Source: Amphimedon queenslandica
Lineage: Eukaryota; Porifera; Demospongiae; Haplosclerida; Niphatidae
Direction: 5' to 3'
DNA length: 64,000 bases
NCBI RefSeq assembly: GCF_000090795.2
Contig: NW_003546269.1
Coordinates: 227,358 to 291,357 of the forward strand
Part shown: in pieces, positions 48,632-58,000 of the stretch
Position numbering within the stretch: the first letter of the stretch is position 1
Layout of the letters: each line of letters opens with the position of its first letter
The notes under the pieces: model-generated
The model's database searches: none
What the model was told of the DNA's origin: nothing
What the model saw: only the letters and a program-made list of their open reading frames with translations
Translations under genes and position numbers: made by a program

Positions 48632-50262
48632 ATGACAAACTGCACTATTGAGTTCGTCTCTTCCTTTCTGACTCTGGCCTCTTCTTCCCTCTCCATCTTT
48701 GGAAGCTGTCTCATCATTCTAACGTTCATACTATGGAAGGACGTCCGGAGCTCCACAGCAAGGATAATTGTGTTTTTTCTCGCCATTGCTGACCTTGGCA
48801 CAGGGCTGAGCTTCTTTGTCTCGTCCGCCGGCTACATCTCCTATTACTCAGAGGACGACCTTCTTATTAACTCTTCATACAATAGTTTCTGCTCGATCAT
48901 GAGCTATTTTACAACTTTCTTTCCCGTCTCCTCTTTCTTTTGGACGGCCTACCTGGCCCTCTACTTTGTCATTGCACTGGTTTTCAAGAAGCCAAGATGG
49001 AGTGGGAAATTAATAATTTTGTTCAATCTGACAGCTTGGAGCATCCCTTTTGCTATATGCACGACTGCTATTGCATTCGGTGTCCTGGGGAACTCAGATT
49101 CCCGCACTTCAGGAGGATGGTGCTTTGTGACTTTTCATGGTGCTGGAAGATTCAATAATTACTCATATGGAACTTACCTATGGCTTGAAGCTGTTTGTGG
49201 GAAAGGCTGGGAGCTCTTGTTTTATGTTGTCGTTGTTTTCTGTTATTCAACAATTTATTGGGTCAATAGAAAACTCTGCTGTAAAAGCAGTAATGCAAAT
49301 AAAGTACGTAATTAATAATATTGAAAAGCATTATAATGTACATGTCACTTATTATGCATCGTTCATGCATGGATTAGAATGTTGGCTTTTCTTCATAATG
49401 TACATGGGTGGAATTTCTTAGAATTTAGGGGCTCTCCATGCATGCTTGATAAGAGATAACAGTTTTATAAGAATAACAGTAACTATGAATAACTTTGAAT
49501 CATTCCTTCTTTTATCTATGCATAGATACAGAGTGCCTATCCACCTCTCATAGAGAAGGAGAGTGATAGCTATATCAGAGTCTCGCAGAGGGCATCAAGT
49601 CAAGCTGCTCTTTCTCAAGCAATATCAAAGAAACTATTCATTATTCCAGTAGTCTTTGTATTTCTGAGGGCACCTGGCACTTACAGATACTTTCTATCAA
49701 TGGACCCGTACCATTGCCGTGACAGCGATGATGACTATGATAATTTCACTAGCAACTATTGCGGTGTAACAGAAAAATGCTTTAGATTCGGTGGGAACTA
49801 CTATATACTACCATTGCAGGTAAAAATGATAGCATCATGGCTTTATTTTAAATCTTAGCATTATGAGTATTTTAATAGCAACTAAACTTAATCTATTGTT
49901 TTATTTTAAAGGCCTTTTGCGATCCACTTCAAGGCTTTGGAAATGCTGTCCTATTCGTTTTCTTTTCTCGTGTTATCATGAGACGTTTGTCCTATTCTAT
50001 ACACAAGAAGTTTCACTTGATCAAATACCATTGTACACGATTCTGCAATGGAGAAGAAGCCACAGATGATGCTCCTACTGCAAGTCTGAAGACAAAGAAT
50101 AGTCCAGCAATTGTTAGAGCTCAAGTTCAACAAAGTTCTGAATATGATACTCAGCTTGATGATGATGAGTATCATACTAGTCTGGGTTCTGTGTCTCCTC
50201 ACATGCAGTATGGATCTGTCGTGTCTGATAATGACACCATAACAAACTCCATAAATCAATAA
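48632..50262 (+). CDS. GPR157-like seven-transmembrane receptor E
   Basis: A tandem duplicate of receptor D, 220 bp downstream of its stop. Exon 1 (48632 to about 49303): MTNCTIEFVSSFLTLASSS followed by SIFGSCLIILTFILWKDVRS, DLGTGLSFFVSSAGYISYYS, FFPVSSFFWTAYLALYFVIA, GGWCFVTFHGAG, EAVCGKGWELLFYVVVVFCY. Exon 2 (about 49527-49820): FIIPVVFVFLRAPGTYRYFL and a negatively charged extracellular loop (DSDDDYDNFT). Exon 3 (about 49912-50262): FCDPLQGFGNAVLFVFFSRV and a tail ending DNDTITNSINQ. The chosen start fits receptor D; the frame also extends 18 codons upstream to an earlier Met. C-tails of D and E differ strongly while the helices are well conserved. Confidence 0.82.
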
Positions 50263-50405
50263 AATAATAATGACAAGAGTAAAAATGATGCTATATTTTT
50301 AATAAAAAGTTTTTTCCTGTATTGTTGTGTAGTACGAAAGGATTGCTTAGCTCAAAAGTCAAAACTATTAAATGTTAACAAGATAATAACAATGTAATGT
50401 CTAGT

Positions 50406-50636
50406 TTAGTGGTAGTTCTTTGGTAAATCTAGCCCTCTTCTTACAACTTTCATCTCCAAATTGTTAATAACATCAATGGTTTTAGATAAAGTTTTATGTT
50501 CAGTCCATCTGGCGACTGCTTCTTCTTTCTGGATCTCTTTCATCATTATTTCTCGTAGTTTCTGGAGTGATTCGTTTTTCTTGTGTACTCGCTTCCTTTC
50601 TTTTTGGTTTTTTAGCTCTTTGACACAAACACTCAT
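50406..50636 (-). CDS. Tiny bHLH-like protein 1
   Basis: A single-exon protein of 76 residues (MSVCVKELKNQKERKRVHKK, then NESLQKLREI, KTLSKTIDVINNLE). The pattern N-x-x-E-R-x-R-V-x-x-x-N-x-x-x-x-x-L-R is that of the basic region and helix 1 of bHLH transcription factors, with the DNA-contacting Glu and Arg kept. TLSKTIDVINNLE would be helix 2. The loop between them is longer than usual (about 18-22 residues with a conserved VARWTEH). No other domain is present. It is a paralogue of the neighbouring gene. bHLH proteins bind E-boxes as dimers; without an activation domain this one might act as a dimer partner. The Met five codons upstream is an alternative start. Confidence 0.55.
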   Translation of the reverse strand: MSVCVKELKNQKERKRVHKKNESLQKLREIMMKEIQKEEAVARWTEHKTLSKTIDVINNLEMKVVRRGLDLPKNYH

Positions 50637-50651
50637 TTTACGAATCTGCAC

Positions 50652-50720
50652 TGCAGCTGATTATTGTTTTGAGGTGGAGCTTGGGCACGTGCCACGTGCA
50701 CGCACGTGGATGGGATAAGA
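50652..50720. promoter_or_regulatory. Promoter of bHLH-like 1 with E-box cluster
   Basis: Directly upstream of the gene are CAGCTG (50654-50659) and three CACGTG boxes (50686-50691, 50693-50698, 50703-50708). The segment GCTGATTATTGTTTTGAGG is nearly identical to that upstream of the second gene. Auto- or cross-regulation by the encoded bHLH-like proteins is an inference. Confidence 0.55.
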
Positions 50721-50924
50721 GCTGTTTCACACTAGCTAAGTTTCAGCTTTTATGGACATTTCTTTGCTTGCTTAGGCACTAGCCCCCTTAACTAATGGTT
50801 TACATTCGTGTAATAAACAAAATATGTCATCCACACTAAAAACAAAAGTCTTAAAAGATTCAAATGACATAAAGACCTAATACATAATATGGTGTATATG
50901 ATACATAGTATTATTGGTCTAGTA

Positions 50925-51173
50925 CTAGTTTTTGGATAACTGGGGTAACTTTAATCCCTTCTTTGTACAAATTGATTCCAAATGATTTATCACTTCTATT
51001 GTTTTTGTTAAGGTTCTGTGTTCCGTCCATCTTGCCACAAATTCTTCCTCCTGGTGTATCTCTTTTAATATGGCCAGATTTTTTTCACGTAACCTGTTAA
51101 GTGATTCGTTCTTTGTAAACACTCTCTTCCTCTCCTTTTGGTTCTTGAACTCGTTCCCTCTGTTCGCACTCAT
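50925..51173 (-). CDS. Tiny bHLH-like protein 2
   Basis: A single-exon protein of 82 residues starting MSANRGNEFKNQKERKRVFT. It shares NQKERKRV, KNESLxxLRE, ARWTEHxTLxKTIxVIN and LxxxCTKKGLKLP-like ends with the gene 290 bp downstream, so the two are a tandem duplication. It has the same bHLH-like features (basic ERKR, two amphipathic helices, long loop). An upstream in-frame Met at 51224 exists but would extend into the E-box-rich promoter, so I prefer 51173. It is divergently paired with the beta-helix membrane protein (166 bp). Confidence 0.55.
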   Translation of the reverse strand: MSANRGNEFKNQKERKRVFTKNESLNRLREKNLAILKEIHQEEEFVARWTEHRTLTKTIEVINHLESICTKKGLKLPQLSKN

Positions 51174-51183
51174 TTTCTCGCAG

Positions 51184-51231
51184 CAGCTGATAATTGTTTT
51201 GAGGCGGGGCTGGTACACGTGCAAACACGTG
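51184..51231. promoter_or_regulatory. Promoter of bHLH-like 2 with E-boxes
   Basis: CAGCTG (51184-51189) and two CACGTG boxes (51216-51221, 51226-51231) lie between the divergent genes. The block AATTGTTTTGAGGCGGGGCT is a copy of the promoter upstream of the paralogue. Confidence 0.55.
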
Positions 51232-51339
51232 GGTGCTAGATCTAGCTAGAAATAATTGCTTGGGTGGAGCTGAATCAGTACAAGCTTACTATAACAAGCT
51301 ATAATTAAAGCTTTGTTCATTCCAGGGCTATACAGTGAC

Positions 51340-54300
51340 ATGAACCCGCTTTTCTTTGCTATTCTTCTTGCTCTCCTCCATTCCTCTGCAAGTGAGAGCT
51401 ACTACGTGAGTGAGGAATGCCCAGAATCAGTCCCAAAACCATGCAACTCCCTGTCAGGATATCTTGAAGACTTCTCTGATCCGATCCCGGACAGCACTGT
51501 ATTATATTTTACGGAAGGTAATCACACCCTGGATGGTATTCTCTCTCTGCATTATATAAGTAATTTCACTATGCAAGGTATTGGGAGTGCGAGTACTGTT
51601 AGAATACACTGTACAGAGGAAGGTGGGATCTACATTTTAGGGGGAAATCTTGTTACTTTTAAAGAAATATCATTTCACAACTATATGGAAGTTGGTGAGG
51701 CTTACGGAATAACTGTTGTGGACTCGATCAATCTAGTCTTTACCAAATTTTCTGTCCATGGCTCACACTTATTCTTCAACAATAGTCTCAATGTATTGGT
51801 TTCTTTTTCAACTTTTCATAACTCTGACGCCACATTTGAGTATGACATAGTAGAGAGAAATGAATCTGATGACATCCCATCCTATTATCTCAATGTGACT
51901 GATGTGCATGTAAATGCTCTCACTCCAGAATCTGGGATCTTCCTTTTAATGTACAACGGAGATTCATACTTCTTGAGAATAACCTTTAATAACATTGTTA
52001 TAGTTGGAAGTAGGCTCTCAAACAACTCTGCCATTGATTTATGGTATTCTCTTTACACTTTATGCATTAACAACATGACAAGCAGTGGTGGCTATTCTGG
52101 GACTGGAATTGTATTACACGTTGACACTGGCAATGCTCCTTTCAATAGAAATGAACTTGGCATTGAGTTTTTAGGAAACAGTGCACTAGGTGACGTATAT
52201 GAGATTGCTGTGATAGAAAACTCTCGGTTTTATAATAATCGCTATGGAGTTGTTATCATTGGATCACTTGATTCTCCTTTCGACAGCAGGGATGCCATAC
52301 ATATCAAATCATGTGACATCAGTGACAACACCGTATCTGGATTTTTGGTAGTCTTTGATGATGGTGTCACAGCTGCAGCAGATTCTATCATTACTGTAGG
52401 TTTATCCAATTCAGTCCTTCGTAATAATGATAGGAACATTATTGGTAATATTAATACAGCTTTTTTTGTTAACGTTACAATCACTGGGACTCGAAATTCA
52501 GGACTTACGCTAGAAAGTGCTCACATTTTTATTATTGGTAACCTTAACTTCATCAATAACAGAGGAGAAAATGGTGGAGCATTGGTACTACATCAAAACA
52601 GTCGTTTAGTATTGCACGAAGGCTCCATTGTTAATGTAACTGGGAATCGTGCTACAGTGAAAGGAGGCGGAATTTATAATGATGTTGTGGTCCAAAGTAC
52701 ATTAGAGGCTTTGGCTCTGTACCTCCAAGTTGATGCTACTTACTACTTTAGTAACAATTCTGCAGGCGTTGTTGGACACGATATATATAACATACCTACT
52801 ATCTGTCTCTATTACAGTTGCACATCTTCACTTGGAAATAATGCTGTGAGACAGTCAACAGATTCCTTAGAATTATGTTATTGCAATGAAAGCATCGATT
52901 ACCATCTATCATTCAATCATACGAGAGATTGCTTTAAAACTATACCAAAGCAGTATCTATTCCCAGGGCAGAGGGTCAAGTTCTCTATATTAATGCTTGG
53001 TTTTGATACTAACTTGCAATTCAACTCTATTACTGATGGCACAATACGTGCAGCATTAAATGGTGATCCTGCTACAAGTGAAGATTTTTCCATTGACCCT
53101 AAATGCTCTACAAGGTATTACACTTATAGTTCTGAGAGTCAGAATGTGACTGAAAATGAAATGGCTATCCTGATAAATTATGAGAACATTGTTTCTGAAT
53201 TGCTCCAACCAAATGTGGTTCTTAGGTTAAATTTCACAGTCAATCCCTGCCCCATAGGATTCAGTCTCTCCAATGGAAAGTGCAACTGCAGCAGTGGACT
53301 GAGACAGAATAACATATCATGTGACATTAATACTCTCTCAATCACTCATCAAGGCCAGTTCTGGATAGGAAGCTACTACCCAATTGCTAATGCTAGCCAT
53401 GCAGAGCCTGAAAGCTGCATAATTGGTGAGTCATGCTTTATTTTTTGCTCACGTGACAGTGTTACATTTACATTGAATGACACTGATGCACAATGTGTCA
53501 ATAATAGGTCAGGGAGACTCTGTGGTGGCTGCAGAGATGGTTATAGTCTTCTTATGGGTTCAAATAATTGCGGGAAATGCAATAACAGTTTAATATTGTT
53601 AGGCTGGATTCCTTTATTTGGCATTATGGGTATACTACTGGTTGTGATGCTAATTGTTCTCAATTTAACAGTATCAGTGGGTACACTGAACGGCCTATTG
53701 TTCTATGCCAATGTTATTAAGTTGTATGAGCCAGTGCTGTCGCCAGAAGGAGTTGCACCAGTTCTACACCAAATACTCTCATGGATCAACTTAGACTTTG
53801 GAGTTGAGACCTGCCTATACAACGGAATGGATAGGTATGCCAAGGAATGGCTTCAGTTTTTGTTCCCTGCATATTTGTGGCTAATTATCATAGTCATTAT
53901 AATGCTAGGGAAATGTGACAACAGGATATCAAGGCTGGTCAGCACCACAAGGAATGCTGTCCCTGTACTGGCTACTCTCATGCTTCTATCTTATACAAAA
54001 ATAGTCCGCACTTGTATTTTCATTTTACAGCGACGAAGTGTCACTCTTCATTGCACTAATGATAGCACCAGGTCCATTTCACTGTGGTTTGAGGATCCTA
54101 CTGTACATTACGGTGCAGGGAAGCATGGAGCATTGCTCACATTGGCTTTACTTGTCATTGTTTTCTTTATCGTCCCTTATACGATATTCCTCCTCTTTAA
54201 TCAGCTCATTGAAAAGTATCTATCCGGCTGCAGAGGTTTCAGTCGAATTTGGAATCACCTAAAGCCAGTCATTGATGCTTATTGCGGTCCATTGAAAGAC

Positions 54301-54870
54301 AACTATCGTTTCTGGCCTGGCCTGTTTGTAGCATCACGACTTCCTGTACTGGTGTATAGCAGCTTTGTGAATGACTATAATACTAACAGGGCTCATTTAT
54401 TGAGTGGGATTTTAACAGTAGTTGTGATACTGCTCACATTGGCTTATTCGTTGGGAGGAGTGTATAGAAAGGGTCTTAATAATTTCATAGAGGCATGGTT
54501 TTTGCTCAATTTGAGCATGGTGATAGCCTTTACCTTTGCTTTTGCTAGTGATGAGGGATCGAGCAATTGGTTTAATGTATGGCTCATTGTTTTTGAGCTC
54601 AGTTTTGTAATAGTCATCATCTATCATGTGTACCTAAAACTGAGATCAACCAAATGGTTTGAAGATGCTATGGAAAAACTAAATGCATATAAAAAGAAGG
54701 TTTTAAAGGAGAAAGTTCCAGCTGCTGATACTACAGTTCCAACAATTGAACTTGAAGAAAAGGAAACTTTTGAAGCAGTAATTTCAAGTTCTCGGAGAAT
54801 GGTAACTAGCAGTATTGTGGACCTGGACCATTGTGATAGAGAATCTGTTGTCGATTTATTTACTGAGTAA
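51340..54870 (+). CDS. Large beta-helix ectodomain plus multi-TM protein, intronless, unrecognised function
   Basis: One frame of 1176 residues from MNPLFFAILLALLHSS, a clear signal peptide (an upstream TTG was not used). Residues about 30-470 show repeated short beta-strand turns, Asn ladders and many N-glycosylation sequons (ISNFTMQGIGSASTVRIHCT, RFYNNRYGVVIIGS, GGALVLHQNSRLVLHEGSIV, NNSAGVVGHDIYN), typical of right-handed parallel beta-helix (pectin-lyase-like) ectodomains. A Cys-rich stretch follows (CSSGLRQNNISC, GRLCGGCRDGYSLLMGSNN, CGKC). About eight hydrophobic helices then run from about residue 757, with GLLFYANVIKLYEPV, NLDFGVETCLYNGMDRYAKE, NYRFWPGLFVASRLPVLVYS and a cytoplasmic acidic tail. 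I believe this architecture recurs in sponges and other early animals, but I know of no assigned role; a surface recognition or sensory receptor is plausible. Confidence 0.8.
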   Translation: MNPLFFAILLALLHSSASESYYVSEECPESVPKPCNSLSGYLEDFSDPIPDSTVLYFTEGNHTLDGILSLHYISNFTMQGIGSASTVRIHCTEEGGIYILGGNLVTFKEISFHNYMEVGEAYGITVVDSINLVFTKFSVHGSHLFFNNSLNVLVSFSTFHNSDATFEYDIVERNESDDIPSYYLNVTDVHVNALTPESGIFLLMYNGDSYFLRITFNNIVIVGSRLSNNSAIDLWYSLYTLCINNMTSSGGYSGTGIVLHVDTGNAPFNRNELGIEFLGNSALGDVYEIAVIENSRFYNNRYGVVIIGSLDSPFDSRDAIHIKSCDISDNTVSGFLVVFDDGVTAAADSIITVGLSNSVLRNNDRNIIGNINTAFFVNVTITGTRNSGLTLESAHIFIIGNLNFINNRGENGGALVLHQNSRLVLHEGSIVNVTGNRATVKGGGIYNDVVVQSTLEALALYLQVDATYYFSNNSAGVVGHDIYNIPTICLYYSCTSSLGNNAVRQSTDSLELCYCNESIDYHLSFNHTRDCFKTIPKQYLFPGQRVKFSILMLGFDTNLQFNSITDGTIRAALNGDPATSEDFSIDPKCSTRYYTYSSESQNVTENEMAILINYENIVSELLQPNVVLRLNFTVNPCPIGFSLSNGKCNCSSGLRQNNISCDINTLSITHQGQFWIGSYYPIANASHAEPESCIIGESCFIFCSRDSVTFTLNDTDAQCVNNRSGRLCGGCRDGYSLLMGSNNCGKCNNSLILLGWIPLFGIMGILLVVMLIVLNLTVSVGTLNGLLFYANVIKLYEPVLSPEGVAPVLHQILSWINLDFGVETCLYNGMDRYAKEWLQFLFPAYLWLIIIVIIMLGKCDNRISRLVSTTRNAVPVLATLMLLSYTKIVRTCIFILQRRSVTLHCTNDSTRSISLWFEDPTVHYGAGKHGALLTLALLVIVFFIVPYTIFLLFNQLIEKYLSGCRGFSRIWNHLKPVIDAYCGPLKDNYRFWPGLFVASRLPVLVYSSFVNDYNTNRAHLLSGILTVVVILLTLAYSLGGVYRKGLNNFIEAWFLLNLSMVIAFTFAFASDEGSSNWFNVWLIVFELSFVIVIIYHVYLKLRSTKWFEDAMEKLNAYKKKVLKEKVPAADTTVPTIELEEKETFEAVISSSRRMVTSSIVDLDHCDRESVVDLFTE

Positions 54871-55088
54871 TTAGTGCTTGCAAAAGTACATGTGTTTGTT
54901 ATTTTAATTTTTTCATTAAATATTATTAAAAATAAACTCATGAATGCAGCCAAAAGTGCTGGAAGTGGGAGGGGCTGGATCTGCAAAATAGGTGTGGTCA
55001 GGTTAATAATAATCGGTTTAGGAAACCTCCGGATACTACTCCAACCACGTGTAATCTTTAGTGCTGCACATGCTTGTTGCTTGCTGCA

Positions 55089-58000
55089 ATGTCGAGAAGG
55101 CCAGCTCAGTTAGTGCTAGAAGATGGGACGGTCTACTCGGGCTGGGGGTTTGGAGCTCAAAGAGACACTCCAGGGGAAGTCGGTAAGTCCTGGCATGTAG
55201 CCCAAGCTCCTTATTGATCGCCATCTTTATATTCACACCTCAATATGCAGTGTTCCAGACTGGAATGGTCGGATACGTGGAATCATTGACTGACCCGTCT
55301 TACAGAGGACAGATACTGGTATTGACCTATCCACTGATTGGTAACTATGGAGTACCTGGCAAGGAAAAGGTAAACGATGGAGAAGTAATAAAAGGGGCGG
55401 GTCTAATTACTTGTTAATTAATATTAGCTAATTAAATATTTATTAGTTGTTAATTAATTATAGGACGAGCACGGATTATTAAAAACATTCGAATCTTACA
55501 TGATACATGCAAGTGCACTGATAGTCGGTGACTACACTGAGCAGTACAGTCACTGGGAGGCAGAGCTTTCTTTGGGGGAGTGGCTCAAGCAAGAAAACAT
55601 TCCAGGGATTTATGGTACATAAACTACATATGTACATGTTGACCTTTGACCTTTTACAGGTGTTGATACTCGCTCCTTGACACAGAAGATAAGGGAGCAT
55701 GGTACCATGATGGGATATGTGGTGGGCATTAGCGAGGGGAACGGGTTCGCTGAGGGGGAGAAATTTGAAGATCCCAACAAAAGAAATTTAGTAAAAGAAG
55801 TTTCAATTGAGGTACAGTGAAGAATTAATGTGTAAATTTTATTTCTCCTCTCTCCCTTTCTCTTTTCCTTTACAGTCTCCTGTTACATATAATCCTGGTT
55901 CTAATAGATTACGCATCCTTGCGGTCGATGTTGGTATCAAGTATAATCAAATTAGGTGCTTGGTATCTCGTGGGGCGAGCGTAACTGTCGTACCCTGGGA
56001 TTATAACTTTAATGATGACGGTATGAAAAATGAATATTATTACTTGTAAATGTACAATGTATTTGAATCAAGTTAAAGGAGCTTCATTATGATGCTAGAA
56101 AACCCCACCAGATAGTAATACTTGTGTATCATTTTAATTTTTTTCTTTTAGACTTTGATGGTCTTTTTCTTAGCAATGGTCCTGGGAACCCTAGGATGTG
56201 TTCCGAGACTATTAAAAATCTCCAGACCCTACTAAGAAAACCAGCTCCCCCTGGGGGCCACAGAGTACCAGTGTTTGGTATATGTTTAGGGCATCAGCTT
56301 CTCTCACTAGCAGCTGGAACAACCTCTTACAAAATGAAGTGAATAATAATACACATCTTAAATTGAATGCTGTATTCCTTCCTTTTAAAGGTATGGTAAC
56401 CGTGGTCACAATCTTCCCTGCATTCACCCACCCTCCGGTCGCTGCTTTATCACGACACAGAATCATGGATTCGCCGTCACCGATAGCAACCTACCTCCTG
56501 ATTGGTCGATACTTTTCACTAATGCTAATGATAATTCTAACGAAGGTCTCGTCCACAAGAGGGATCCTTACTTCAGTGTTCAGTTTCATCCGGAGCATAT
56601 GGGAGGACCAAGGGATCTGGAGGGTCTCTTTGACGTGTTTCTTGATGCTTGTAAGGAGAGGAAGAACAGACAGGGTGGAGTCCCACTCCGTGAGAAACTG
56701 GACGAGTTTCTTGGGTCACTAGGAAACTCTCCATTAGGCGGGTCAGTACCTAACGGAGTACCAGCACCAATAAGAATGACTAGGGACAATCTGAAGAAAG
56801 TGAGTGGGTGATCCTTAGCATTATACATGTACATGTACAATGTATGTATTGTAATGTATGTGTAGTATAAGTATAAGTATATATATGTAATATTATGTAC
56901 TGTACTATGTGCATGATGTTCTACATTTTCATGTACATGTATTCTGTAGGTCCTGATATTGGGATCTGGTGGTTTATCAATTGGTCAAGCTGGAGAATTT
57001 GACTATTCTGGATCTCAAGTAATAGCATTATAATGTACATGTACATGTGCATGTATTTTCTCTCTCTCTCTCTCTTCTTTAGGCTATAAAGGCACTGAGA
57101 GAGGAAGGGATCAGAAGTGTGTTGATTAATCCGAACATCGCTACCGTTCAGACATCTAAAGGACTCGCTGATAAAGTTTATTTTTTACCAATCACTCCAG
57201 ATTATGTTACTCAGGTAAGATGCATTGTATCATTATGATTATAATAGTTATTAATATGATACTATTGTTAATCAATTTTAAATCAAATCAGTGTTAGTAT
57301 CAGTATCAGTGTTAGAATCAGTATCAATTTTAATACAGGTAATTCGTAATGAGAGGCCTGATGGTATACTGCTTTCATTCGGTGGTCAAACAGCTCTCAA
57401 TTGTGGAGTTAAACTAGAAAAAGCCGGAGTATTATCTCAATACAACATTAAAGTATTAGGTACTCCAGCTAAAGCAGTAGAGCTGACTGAAGACAGACAG
57501 TTATTTGCGGAAGAGCTCAAGAAGATTAATGAACCAGTAGCGCCCAGCAGAGCTGCTTATTCAGTGCAGGAGGTATGATCACGTGATGGTCATGTGATAG
57601 TGTCATGTGATGTGTGTAATAGGCTGTTAAAGCTGGAGAGGTTTTGGGTTATCCTGTACTAGTGAGAGCTGCTTATGCTCTGGGTGGGTTGGGATCTGGG
57701 TTTGCTTCTAACGTACAAGAACTGGAGACTTTGGTGTCCGCAGCCTTCGCACATACTAGCCAGGTAAGGATTGTTTATACAATTATTGAAAATAAAAAAG
57801 TCCATTAACAGAATTGTTTTTAATGCTCATAATTTTAAAGCCAATTTTTTTGGGAAATTCCATGTGCTATAGCCTTTGCTTTTTTCCCTAAAAATTAATT
57901 GGCTTGTTTTTAAATTGCTCATAACTCGAAAAATATTTGTCCAAAACAAGCTCAAACTTGCTATATAGCATAAGTACATCAATATGTATCAGAAAATGTA

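Noticed and set aside
57291-57345. TCAGTATCAGTGTTAG repeat near a CAD exon as a coding repeat
   Set aside because: It lies just before the acceptor of the exon beginning VIRNERPDG and is intronic.
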